DNA of 26,594 bases, taken from positions 1-26,594 of the forward strand of contig JBKEEC010000172.1 of NCBI GenBank assembly GCA_047975785.1, in the 5' to 3' direction. Positions 7,263-14,069 of the stretch are shown here, piece by piece; position 1 is the stretch's first letter; each line of letters opens with the position of its first letter. The notes beneath the pieces were generated by a model, which worked only from the letters and a program-made list of their open reading frames with translations, was not told where the DNA came from and ran no database searches. Source of the stretch: JACXVD01 sp047975785 (GTDB lineage: Bacteria; Pseudomonadota; Alphaproteobacteria; Sphingomonadales; Sphingomonadaceae). The position numbers were made by a program, and so were the translations under genes.

Positions 7263-8672
7263 ATGAGCACAGCAACCGACATTCTCAAACAGGTTGAAGA
7301 AAACGAAATCGAATGGATCGACCTGCGCTTCACCGATCCCAAAGGCAAATGGCAGCACCTGACAATGTGTTCCAGCGCCATGGGTGAAGATGAGCTTGAA
7401 GACGGCCTGATGTTCGATGGTTCGTCAATCGCCGGCTGGAAAGCAATCAACGAGTCCGACATGATCCTGAAACCGGATCTGTCCACGGCCTGTCTTGATC
7501 CGTTCAGCGCCACGCCGATGATGATCCTGTTCTGCGATATTGTCGAACCGTCCACCGGCGATCTTTACAGCCGTGACCCGCGTTCAACCTCCAAGCGCGC
7601 GGAAGCCTACCTCAAGAGCACTGGCATTGGCGATACCATCTATGTCGGGCCTGAAGCAGAGTTCTTCATGTTCGATGATGTCCGTTTTGAAGATGGCTAT
7701 GCCGGATCAGGCTTTGCAATTGATGATATTGAACTGCCAACCAATTCCGGCAAGGAATATGAAGCAGGCAATATGGCGCACCGTCCGCGGGCAAAAGGTG
7801 GCTACTTCCCCGTTGCACCGGTTGACAGCGCCACCGATATTCGGGGTGAAATGGTTGCAACCATGCTGGAAATGGGCCTTCCCTGCGACAAGCATCACCA
7901 CGAAGTCGCCTCTGCCCAGCATGAGCTTGGGCTGACATTCGGCACGCTGGTGCAAACGGCTGACCGGATGCAGATCTACAAATATGTCGTCCATATGGTA
8001 GCCCACGCCTATGGCAAGACCGCCACTTTCATGCCCAAGCCGATCAAGGATGATAACGGCTCCGGTATGCACACGCATATGTCAATCTGGGAAGGCAGCA
8101 AGCCGCTTTTCGCTGGCAATGGCTATGCCGGTCTGTCTGATAACTGCCTGTATTTCATTGGCGGCGTTATCAAACATGCCAAATCGCTCAATGCTTTCAC
8201 CAATCCGACAACCAATAGCTACAAGCGTCTGGTTCCCGGATTTGAAGCGCCGGTTCTGCTGGCCTATTCGGCCCGCAACCGTTCGGCCTCCTGCCGTATC
8301 CCTTATGGTGCCGGTGACAAGGCCAAGCGGGTTGAATTCCGTTTCCCCGATGCGATGGCCAACCCTTACCTTGCCTATTCGGCATTGCTGATGGCAGGGC
8401 TGGATGGCATCCAGAACAAAATCCATCCGGGTGAAGCGATGGACAAGAACCTCTATGATCTTCCACCTGCCGAACTGGCCGAAGTGCCAACCGTATGCGG
8501 CTCCTTGCGCGAGGCTCTGGAGGAACTTGAAGCAGATCACGAATATCTGCTCAAGGGCGATGTGTTCTCGAAAGAACAGATCGACGCCTATGCCGAGCTG
8601 AAATGGGAAGAAGTCAGCCGCTGGGAAACAACCCCCAGCCCGGTCGAATTCGACATGTATTACAGCGCCTGA
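7263..8672 (+). CDS. glnA: Glutamine synthetase type I
   Basis: Cytosolic dodecameric enzyme making glutamine from glutamate, ammonia and ATP. At 469 aa it is a standard GSI-beta enzyme. FDGSSIAGW lies at 51-59, the metal-site glutamates 131 and 133 in GPEAEFF, the ATP/glutamate region NGSGMHTHMS around His270, and the adenylylation site Tyr398 in NLYDLPPAE, so regulation by GlnE is expected. AGAGG lies about 8 bases before the ATG. It follows glnB on the same strand and is closed by a strong intrinsic terminator. Confidence 0.98.
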   Translation: MSTATDILKQVEENEIEWIDLRFTDPKGKWQHLTMCSSAMGEDELEDGLMFDGSSIAGWKAINESDMILKPDLSTACLDPFSATPMMILFCDIVEPSTGDLYSRDPRSTSKRAEAYLKSTGIGDTIYVGPEAEFFMFDDVRFEDGYAGSGFAIDDIELPTNSGKEYEAGNMAHRPRAKGGYFPVAPVDSATDIRGEMVATMLEMGLPCDKHHHEVASAQHELGLTFGTLVQTADRMQIYKYVVHMVAHAYGKTATFMPKPIKDDNGSGMHTHMSIWEGSKPLFAGNGYAGLSDNCLYFIGGVIKHAKSLNAFTNPTTNSYKRLVPGFEAPVLLAYSARNRSASCRIPYGAGDKAKRVEFRFPDAMANPYLAYSALLMAGLDGIQNKIHPGEAMDKNLYDLPPAELAEVPTVCGSLREALEELEADHEYLLKGDVFSKEQIDAYAELKWEEVSRWETTPSPVEFDMYYSA

Positions 8673-8696
8673 TTTCGCTGAACTACTCTATGGGAA

Positions 8697-8725
8697 CCCC
8701 GGCAATATCGCTTTGCCGGGGTTTT
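8697..8725 (+). terminator. Intrinsic terminator of glnA
   Basis: CCCCGGCAA (8697-8705) and TTGCCGGGG (8713-8721) form a perfect 9-bp stem with a 7-base loop, followed by TTTT. It lies 25 bases after the glnA stop. Confidence 0.85.
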
Positions 8726-8866
8726 CGCTGTCAAAATGAACCGCAAACCTGCCGTCACTTGACTTTCTGCTCCATGCTCCATGCTACATAGTGCGACAAT
8801 TGCAGGGCTATACCTGCAATGCAGGGCCTGCCACAATCTACCTCCTGATTCGCAAAGGGGATACCA

Positions 8867-9430
8867 ATGAAGAAACTTGTCTTTCTGATGGGAGCCAGCC
8901 TGGCACTCGCAGCATGTAACTCCGGAAAGGATGACAGCAGCAAGAGTGCTGACACACCGGCCGGAACCGAAACTGCCTCAACGGCCAGAACCGGAAACAC
9001 CAATCCCCCGCTTGCAGCCATGCCCACTGAGGCGCTGAGCGGCGAGGCAGCTACTGCCGAGATGAAAAAGCGCCATGACTGGTTCGAGGAACTGGGTGAC
9101 AATTTCAAGATCCTGAACCGTCAGAGCAAATCGGATGCACCAGATATGGCCGCCGTCCAGCAGGCCAGCGCAATCGTTGCGACAAAAAGCGCCGAACTTC
9201 CCGGTCTGTTTGCTCCGGGCACCGGCCCTGAAGCTGGCAAAACCGAAGCCAAGGCCAATATCTGGCAGGACAAGGACGACTACATGAGCAAGGCGCAGGA
9301 TTTCAACAACGCCGCCAACGCATTGAACACCGTCGCCATGGCTGGCGATGCGGCTGGCTTCAAGGAAGCTTTCAAAAATACAGGCGGAACCTGCAAGGCC
9401 TGTCACGACACCTATCGCGAGGAGGATTAA
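8867..9430 (+). CDS. Cytochrome c'/c556-type lipoprotein
   Basis: Predicted 187-aa lipid-anchored periplasmic c-type cytochrome. A lipobox (LAAC, Cys17) ends the signal peptide, and a low-complexity Ser/Thr/Asp linker runs to about residue 60. A four-helix-bundle domain typical of cytochrome c' follows: the first helix includes MKKRHDWFEELGDNFKIL, and the haem motif CKACH (Cys176, Cys179, His180) is at the C-terminus, as expected for class II cytochromes. The sixth haem ligand cannot be settled by eye. AAGGGG precedes the ATG. The cytochrome b561-type gene starts 27 bases downstream, so the pair probably forms a membrane-to-periplasm electron-transfer unit. Confidence 0.85.
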   Translation: MKKLVFLMGASLALAACNSGKDDSSKSADTPAGTETASTARTGNTNPPLAAMPTEALSGEAATAEMKKRHDWFEELGDNFKILNRQSKSDAPDMAAVQQASAIVATKSAELPGLFAPGTGPEAGKTEAKANIWQDKDDYMSKAQDFNNAANALNTVAMAGDAAGFKEAFKNTGGTCKACHDTYREED

Positions 9431-9457
9431 TCCTTGCAGCAGACGAGCGGGAGAACA

Positions 9458-10099
9458 ATGGTTCGTATCTGGGATGCGCCAACCCGGCTGTTTCACTGGG
9501 CATTGGTGGCCCTGATTGCCTTTTCCTGGTATTCTGCAGAAGAGCAAATGCTCGACTGGCATCTGCGATCCGGCATGGCCATTCTTTTCCTGCTCGTCTT
9601 TCGCTTTCTCTGGGGTTTTTGGGGCAGTTCGACCGCCCGTTTCAGCCAGTTTATCAAAGGGCCGGCAGGCATTGCCGCCTATCTCAAGGGGGAGAGCAAG
9701 GCCGGAATCGGCCATAACCCGCTTGGCGCGCTGAGCGTCATCGCATTGCTCGGCCTCACTGCATTTCAGGTTATACTGGGCCTTTTCTCCGAAGATAATG
9801 ACGGTCTGATGGCCGGGCCATTATCCATGAAACTATCGCCTGAAATGGCGGAAACTCTCACCGACCTGCATGAAAGCATGTTCAATGTTCTGCTCGTGTT
9901 TATTGCCCTGCATGTCGGTGCCATCATCGTCTATGCTCTTCGCGGCAAGCGGCTGGTCGGGCCGATGGTCACCGGAAAGGCCAAAGCCACACCGGACATG
10001 GGCAATCAGGCTATGGAGTCCGGCAAAGGATGGGTTGCTCTCCTGTGCCTTATCGTTGCCGGAGTGGTTACCGGCCTCATCTGGTCCATGGGCAGTTAA
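9458..10099 (+). CDS. Cytochrome b561 / Ni-Fe-hydrogenase-type cytochrome b protein
   Basis: Predicted 213-aa integral membrane haem protein with four to five hydrophobic helices. VRIWDAPTRLFHW at the N-terminus is the classic opening of this family, and the likely haem ligands are in FHW, DWHLRSG, DLHES and ALHVG. The ATG at 9458 is preferred over a TTG at 9434 because GGGAGA lies just before it and the protein then opens as the family does. The C-terminal segment adds one more hydrophobic helix after a hydrophilic stretch. Probable role: passing electrons between quinone and the neighbouring c-type cytochrome. This is inference from adjacency. Confidence 0.88.
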   Translation: MVRIWDAPTRLFHWALVALIAFSWYSAEEQMLDWHLRSGMAILFLLVFRFLWGFWGSSTARFSQFIKGPAGIAAYLKGESKAGIGHNPLGALSVIALLGLTAFQVILGLFSEDNDGLMAGPLSMKLSPEMAETLTDLHESMFNVLLVFIALHVGAIIVYALRGKRLVGPMVTGKAKATPDMGNQAMESGKGWVALLCLIVAGVVTGLIWSMGS

Positions 10100-10141
10100 G
10101 CGAACCCGTCACAGATACATCAACCTCTCGATGATTGCGGA

Positions 10142-10930
10142 TCACGCGCGCATGGCGGAGGTGAAAGGCTCGCGAGAAACCGGATAGCCCGCATTATCGG
10201 GAATGGTCAGCCATTTTTTTCCATCCTCAACCACCACTCTTGGCGTGATGGGCTGCACTTCATATTCCGCTGCATGGGCACGGGCCTCGGCAAATGTCCG
10301 GAACTGACCCAGACGCTCCAGGTTACGCAGCGTGGGGAAAATAATCTTGAGATTATTCTGCTCGGCCCGTTTCAGGGCATCACTGGCACTGGTCCAGAAC
10401 AGGCGGGTCGTTTCTGTCTGGTCCGCGTCAAGGGACACATCTCCTGTGCCAAGGTCAGCCAGATAGAACCGCGTATCAAAGATACGGCTATGCTTCAGCC
10501 CGCGCGGGAGCCAGCGCGCAAAGGGAACAATATCCTCGAACCGTATTTGCCAGCCAAAATGTTCAAGCACAGGGGCAAGGCTTTCCTGTTGCTGGAGCAT
10601 GGAGCGCGCCTCAGCCGCAGTCCGCGCATTAACCTCTTCTCCTTCCAGCCCGACTACCAGCCCCGTTTCTTCCAGTGTCTCACGGATTGCGGCAATCCGT
10701 GCTGTCATGTCATCCTGATCGGCAACCGGACGCAAACTGCGCGCCAGTTCCCTGTCTGCAGGGTCAACACGCCCACCGGGGAAAACCGCTGCTCCTCCGG
10801 CAAAAGTCATGTTTTTCGATCGCTCCACCATCAACAGTTCCGGCGGACCGTTATGGTTTGCCGACTGTCGGAAAATCACCAGCGTCGCTGCCGGAATTGC
10901 TTCCACTCTCTCGGAATCTTGCATTTGCAC
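10142..10930 (-). CDS. NUDIX hydrolase, NUDT19/RP2-like
   Basis: Predicted 262-aa cytosolic pyrophosphohydrolase. FPGGRVD at 50-56 and RETLEETG at 83-90 are the two halves of a Nudix box, but 29 residues separate them, not the canonical 13. A similar insertion inside the box is known in the NUDT19/RP2 group, which acts on CoA and acyl-CoA derivatives, so this is a reasonable but unproven substrate guess. The start is taken as GTG at 10930 with AAGGG five bases away; ATG at 10924 is the alternative. It converges on the b561 gene with a 42-base gap and no clear terminator between them. Confidence 0.88.
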   Translation of the reverse strand: MQMQDSERVEAIPAATLVIFRQSANHNGPPELLMVERSKNMTFAGGAAVFPGGRVDPADRELARSLRPVADQDDMTARIAAIRETLEETGLVVGLEGEEVNARTAAEARSMLQQQESLAPVLEHFGWQIRFEDIVPFARWLPRGLKHSRIFDTRFYLADLGTGDVSLDADQTETTRLFWTSASDALKRAEQNNLKIIFPTLRNLERLGQFRTFAEARAHAAEYEVQPITPRVVVEDGKKWLTIPDNAGYPVSREPFTSAMRA

Positions 10931-11082
10931 GATAACCCTTGATCATCCTGTTGTTTCAGGAAGCAGCGTAACGCGATTACGTGCTCTTTGCCTAGTTCCC
11001 ATGTCGGATAGTTTTACACATTACAGCCCGGTAAATTCATCTTAACCATTAAAATAACCGGATTTATGTTATTTGTATAAAC

Positions 11083-11098
11083 TGGCACAGGACATGCA
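11083..11098 (+). promoter_or_regulatory. Sigma-54-like promoter in front of a candidate small RNA
   Basis: TGGCAC (11083-11088), five bases, then ATGCA (11094-11098) matches the sigma-54 consensus with the invariant GG and GC exactly ten bases apart and only the first T of TTGC changed. The expected start is near 11109. No good sigma-70 pair was found at usual spacing. An inverted repeat CGTAA-N5-TTACG at 10967-10981 lies about 135 bases upstream of that start and could be an activator site. Confidence 0.5.
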
Positions 11099-11108
11099 AT
11101 ACTATAAG

Positions 11109-11200
11109 CACCCTAACAGTCTTCGAATGCAGGCGGGGTCATCAGTCTCCCGACCCCGCCTCCCCGAAGAAAAAGGCCCGCACGAAGCGGGCCATTTTTA
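11109..11200 (+). ncRNA. Candidate structured small RNA
   Basis: A gene-free stretch with a nested stem-loop: outer stem TCTTCG (11120-11125) with CGAAGA (11165-11170), inner perfect 9-bp stem GGCGGGGTC (11132-11140) with GACCCCGCC (11152-11160), and an 11-base loop that contains TCTCCC. A second hairpin, GGCCCGC-ACGAA-GCGGGCC (11175-11193), is followed by ATTTTTAT. With the sigma-54-like site upstream, this predicts an RNA of about 90 nt ending in an intrinsic terminator. A TCTCCC loop could pair with ribosome-binding sites of the GGGAGA type. The second hairpin also serves as a terminator for the opposite strand, so only the first structure is unexplained by neighbours. Confidence 0.45.
11175..11200. 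terminator. Bidirectional intrinsic terminator
   Basis: A perfect 7-bp stem (GGCCCGC/GCGGGCC, loop ACGAA) is flanked by AAAAA on the left (11170-11174) and ATTTTTAT on the right. On the minus strand it gives a stem followed by TTTTTC, ending the leuC-to-grxD run; on the plus strand it would end the candidate small RNA. Confidence 0.8.
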
Positions 11201-11214
11201 TGGTGTAGTTCAAA

Positions 11215-11232
11215 AACCTGACCGGACAGGTT
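11215..11232 (-). terminator. Small hairpin just after grxD
   Basis: AACCTG (11215-11220) and CAGGTT (11227-11232) form a 6-bp stem one base after the grxD stop codon; on the minus strand it is followed by TTTG. It is probably a weak first terminator ahead of the strong one at 11175-11193. Confidence 0.4.
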
Positions 11233-11233
11233 T

Positions 11234-11563
11234 TCAGGTGGCGGGTGCGACCTGTTTTTCAGCCAGCAATTGCTGAAGTTCGCCCGCCTCATACATTTCC
11301 ATCATGATATCACTGCCACCAACAAACTCCCCTTTAACATAAAGCTGGGGGATGGTCGGCCAGTCAGAATAGGATTTAATGCCCTGACGGATATCCATAT
11401 CCTGCAGCACATCAACCCCTTCATAGGCTACGCCGCAATGATCAAGTATCGCAACTGCCCGGCTGGAAAACCCGCATTGGGGAAAAAGCGGCGTGCCTTT
11501 CATGAACAGGACGACGTCATTGCTGCTGACAATATCGGAAATACGCTGATTGGTGTCGGACAT
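11234..11563 (-). CDS. grxD: Monothiol glutaredoxin, Grx4 family
   Basis: Cytosolic CGFS-type glutaredoxin that, as a homodimer or with BolA, binds and transfers 2Fe-2S clusters. The 109-aa protein has the active site CGFS at 30-33 (FPQCGFSSR), the upstream KGTPLFP glutathione-binding stretch and the late WPTIPQLYVKGEFVGGSDI segment with the cis-Pro loop. It starts 32 bases after the stop of the BolA-family gene, the usual partner. It is the last gene in the minus-strand run. Confidence 0.95.
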   Translation of the reverse strand: MSDTNQRISDIVSSNDVVLFMKGTPLFPQCGFSSRAVAILDHCGVAYEGVDVLQDMDIRQGIKSYSDWPTIPQLYVKGEFVGGSDIMMEMYEAGELQQLLAEKQVAPAT

Positions 11564-11595
11564 TATGAAACCCGTTGAATAATTATCAATTCACT

Positions 11596-11829
11596 TCAGT
11601 TGGGGATGGCCGTGCTGAGTTGCAAGGCATGGAGCGCACCGCCCATCCTTCCTCCCAGCGCATCATACACCATTTTATGCTGCTGAACGCGGCTTTTTCC
11701 GGTAAATGCGGGGGATACCACACGGGCAGAATAATGGTCGCCATCACCGGCGAGATCAGTAATTTCCACTTCGGCATCGGGCAGTGCGACCCGGATCATT
11801 GCTTCAATATCTTCTGCGCTCATGGCCAT
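11596..11829 (-). CDS. BolA family protein
   Basis: A 77-aa class II KH-like protein. The RVQQHKMVYDAL motif and the later HALQL stretch identify the family. Such proteins form 2Fe-2S-bridged complexes with CGFS glutaredoxins, and here the gene lies directly upstream of one. The first ATG (11829) has AAGG at a suitable distance; a second ATG two codons later is possible. The region before the His motif lacks an extra Cys, so it is nearer to the short IbaG/BolA type than to full-length BolA. Confidence 0.93.
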   Translation of the reverse strand: MAMSAEDIEAMIRVALPDAEVEITDLAGDGDHYSARVVSPAFTGKSRVQQHKMVYDALGGRMGGALHALQLSTAIPN

Positions 11830-11862
11830 GGTGGTTGCCTTGCCTCGTAACCTTATGTGTGA

Positions 11863-12186
11863 TCAGGATTCGCTCATGATCTGGCGTCTTGCCTCGATCG
11901 CTTTTTCTTCCAGAGCCGCACGCACACCGGCTTCGTCCACGTCAATACCGGCGCCGGTCAGATCACCCAGAAGCTTGCGAATGACATCTTCATCCCCTGC
12001 CTCTTCAAAATCTGCCTGAACAACTGCCTTGGCATAGGCGTCCGTTTCCTCTTGTGTGAGGCTCATTTTCTCGGCCGCCCATTGTCCGAGCAACCGGTTA
12101 CGGCGCGCGGCAATTTTGAAGGCATTTTCTTCATCAAATGCGAATTTGGCTTCTTCAGCGCGTTCGCGATCCTGGAAATCTGTCAT
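11863..12186 (-). CDS. DUF1476 protein, ATP synthase zeta-type inhibitor
   Basis: A 107-aa all-helical acidic protein beginning MTDFQDRERAEEAKFAFDEE. That N-terminus, then FKIAARRNRLLGQWAAE and a C-terminal DVIRKLLGDL segment, is characteristic of DUF1476. In Paracoccus denitrificans the member of this family is the zeta subunit, which inhibits ATP hydrolysis by F1Fo-ATP synthase with its N-terminal part. AAGGGG lies five bases before the ATG. It precedes the BolA gene by 33 bases. The inhibitor role here is inferred from the family. Confidence 0.9.
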   Translation of the reverse strand: MTDFQDRERAEEAKFAFDEENAFKIAARRNRLLGQWAAEKMSLTQEETDAYAKAVVQADFEEAGDEDVIRKLLGDLTGAGIDVDEAGVRAALEEKAIEARRQIMSES

Positions 12187-12248
12187 TTCAGCCCCTTGCT
12201 TGGTCTTTGGGATCAGATAGGCCGCTGTTTGCCGGCGGGCAAGGTGTT

Positions 12249-13250
12249 TCAGCCATTCATTGTCACAACCAGCTTTCCGGTTGCCATGCGTTCTTCCAGT
12301 TGCGTTATCGCATCTGCGGCCCGTTCAAGCGGGAAAAGTCCGGATATTCGTGGCCTGATCTTGCCTTCTTGCAGCATCTGCAACAACTCATCGACCTGTG
12401 CACGGAAATTCCCGGCATCATGTTCCATAAAACCGCCCCAGAACACACCGCAAATATCGCAGCTCTTGAGCAAAGGCAGATTAAGCGGAATATTTGCAAT
12501 ACCGGCAGGAAAGCCCACGACCAGAAACCGCCCTTCCCATGCGATGGAGCGCAAGGCAGGTTCGGAGTAATCCCCTCCTGCAATATCATATATGATATCC
12601 GCCCCTTCCGGGCCAACTACTTGTTTGAACCGGGCCGCCAGATCTTTTGATGTCGCCTTGTCAAACGGGGCACGAGGATAGACAAGCGTTTCATCCGCCC
12701 CTGCCTCGCGCGCTATTGCAGCCTTTTCTTCTGACGAGACTGCTGCGACTACGCGGGCACCCGACAATTTTCCCAGTTCAATCGCAGACAGGCCAACACC
12801 GCCTGCAGCCCCCAATATCAGCAGCGTTTGCCCCGGAGAGATATGGCCCCTGTCATGCAAGCCATGATAGCTCGTGCCATAAGTCATCAGAAGAGCCGCC
12901 GCTTCTTCGAATGAAACGCCATCGGGGATACGGAACAGTCTGTCACACTCCACCGCCACCTGTTCTGCCAGTCCGCCATGGCCGATCATGGCAATCACCC
13001 TGTCACCTGTTTTCCAGCCGGATGCTGCGTTCCCGACGGCCCGCACCACGCCGGCGATTTCACTACCGGGCGAGTAAGGGCGTTCCGGGCGAAACTGATA
13101 GAGATCGCGGATCATCAGACCATCGGGATAATTGATGGAACAGGCTTCTACCTGCACCACCACCTGTCCGGATTCCGGCACCGGATCGGCTATCTCTTCG
13201 AGAACCAGTGTTTCAGGGCCACCTGCGCTTTTCGACAGTAGCGCCCTCAT
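12249..13250 (-). CDS. NADPH:quinone oxidoreductase family protein
   Basis: A 333-aa zinc-independent medium-chain dehydrogenase/reductase. The nucleotide-binding loop GAAGGVG is at 147-153, VAACSINYPD-like substrate-side residues are near 35-43, and PYSPGSEIAGVV, typical of quinone oxidoreductases of this branch, is at 59-69. The structural-zinc Cys cluster is absent. It probably reduces quinones or enoyl-type carbonyl compounds with NADPH; the exact substrate cannot be read from sequence. Its ATG overlaps the leuD stop (ATGA), so translation is coupled to leuD. Confidence 0.9.
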   Translation of the reverse strand: MRALLSKSAGGPETLVLEEIADPVPESGQVVVQVEACSINYPDGLMIRDLYQFRPERPYSPGSEIAGVVRAVGNAASGWKTGDRVIAMIGHGGLAEQVAVECDRLFRIPDGVSFEEAAALLMTYGTSYHGLHDRGHISPGQTLLILGAAGGVGLSAIELGKLSGARVVAAVSSEEKAAIAREAGADETLVYPRAPFDKATSKDLAARFKQVVGPEGADIIYDIAGGDYSEPALRSIAWEGRFLVVGFPAGIANIPLNLPLLKSCDICGVFWGGFMEHDAGNFRAQVDELLQMLQEGKIRPRISGLFPLERAADAITQLEERMATGKLVVTMNG

Positions 13251-13846
13251 GCAGCGCGGGTTCCTTCAGCAAGCCAGGGCATATCTTTTGCCTGATGCGC
13301 CTCATAGGCAGCGATTTCCTGATCCTGCTCCATGGTCAGGCCAATTTCATCCAGCCCATTGGCCAGACAATGTTTTCTGAACGGATCAATCTCGAATGCG
13401 AAGCGATCCTGAAAAGGTGTAGTGACGCTCTGGTTTTCGAGATCAATGGTAATCTCATCTGTCTGCGCCACTTCAAGCAAGCGATCCACCTGTTCCTGCG
13501 GCAGAACTACTGTAAGAATCCCGTTCTTGAAGGCATTACCCGAAAAAATATCTGAAAAACCGGGAGCGATTACCGCCTTGATCCCCATATCAAGCAAGGC
13601 CCAGGCCGCATGTTCCCGGCTGGAGCCGCAACCGAAATTATCTCCCGCAATCAGGATTGGCGCGCCCGAAAATTCCGGTGCATCGAATACATTGCCTGCT
13701 TCTGCCCGCACAACTTCAAAGGCGCCCTGCCCCAGCCCTTCACGGCTGATCGTCTTGAGCCAATGCGCCGGAATGATAACATCGGTATCAACATTCTTGC
13801 GCCCGAAGGGGATCGCACGCCCTTCAACATGGTCAACCTTGTCCAT
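13247..13846 (-). CDS. leuD: 3-isopropylmalate dehydratase small subunit
   Basis: Partner of LeuC in isomerising 2- to 3-isopropylmalate in leucine synthesis. The 199-aa protein shows NVDTDVIIPA near the N-terminus and GDNFGCGSSREHA, the swivel-domain signature. The ATG at 13846 is used; it shares one base with the TGA of the 56-aa membrane protein gene (TGATG), and a TTG one codon upstream is less likely. The stop overlaps the start of the quinone-oxidoreductase-like gene. The C-terminus, FRKHCLANGLDEIGLTM, is normal for bacterial LeuD. Confidence 0.96.
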   Translation of the reverse strand: MDKVDHVEGRAIPFGRKNVDTDVIIPAHWLKTISREGLGQGAFEVVRAEAGNVFDAPEFSGAPILIAGDNFGCGSSREHAAWALLDMGIKAVIAPGFSDIFSGNAFKNGILTVVLPQEQVDRLLEVAQTDEITIDLENQSVTTPFQDRFAFEIDPFRKHCLANGLDEIGLTMEQDQEIAAYEAHQAKDMPWLAEGTRAA

Positions 13847-14016
13847 CAATCTGTCTCTGGCTTCTCGCCACCCGGCACTGCAGGGTGCGGTTTATCTCCG
13901 GCTTTCCTGTCCTTGCTCTTGCGTTTGTTGGAATAGAGCAAGGCAGCGGCAATAGCTGCCGACCCCACTGCGGCTCCGGCAATTGCGCCAGCTATAGTTT
14001 TGTTCTTGTTGGTCAT
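13846..14016 (-). CDS. Small single-span membrane protein between leuC and leuD
   Basis: A predicted 56-aa protein: short polar start (MTNKNK), one Ala/Gly-rich hydrophobic helix at about residues 8-28, then a strongly basic stretch (SNKRKSKDRK) and a Pro-rich tail. The basic stretch after the helix suggests the C-terminus is cytosolic. The ATG at 14016 is preferred over an in-frame ATG at 14040 because an AGG sits six bases before it. Its TGA shares a base with the leuD ATG. No family was recognised; coupled overlap with leuD argues that it is translated. Confidence 0.65.
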   Translation of the reverse strand: MTNKNKTIAGAIAGAAVGSAAIAAALLYSNKRKSKDRKAGDKPHPAVPGGEKPETD

Positions 14017-14069
14017 AACACACCTATGATCATCCCGCACGCTGCCCGCAAGCAGCGATGTGGTAAAAT

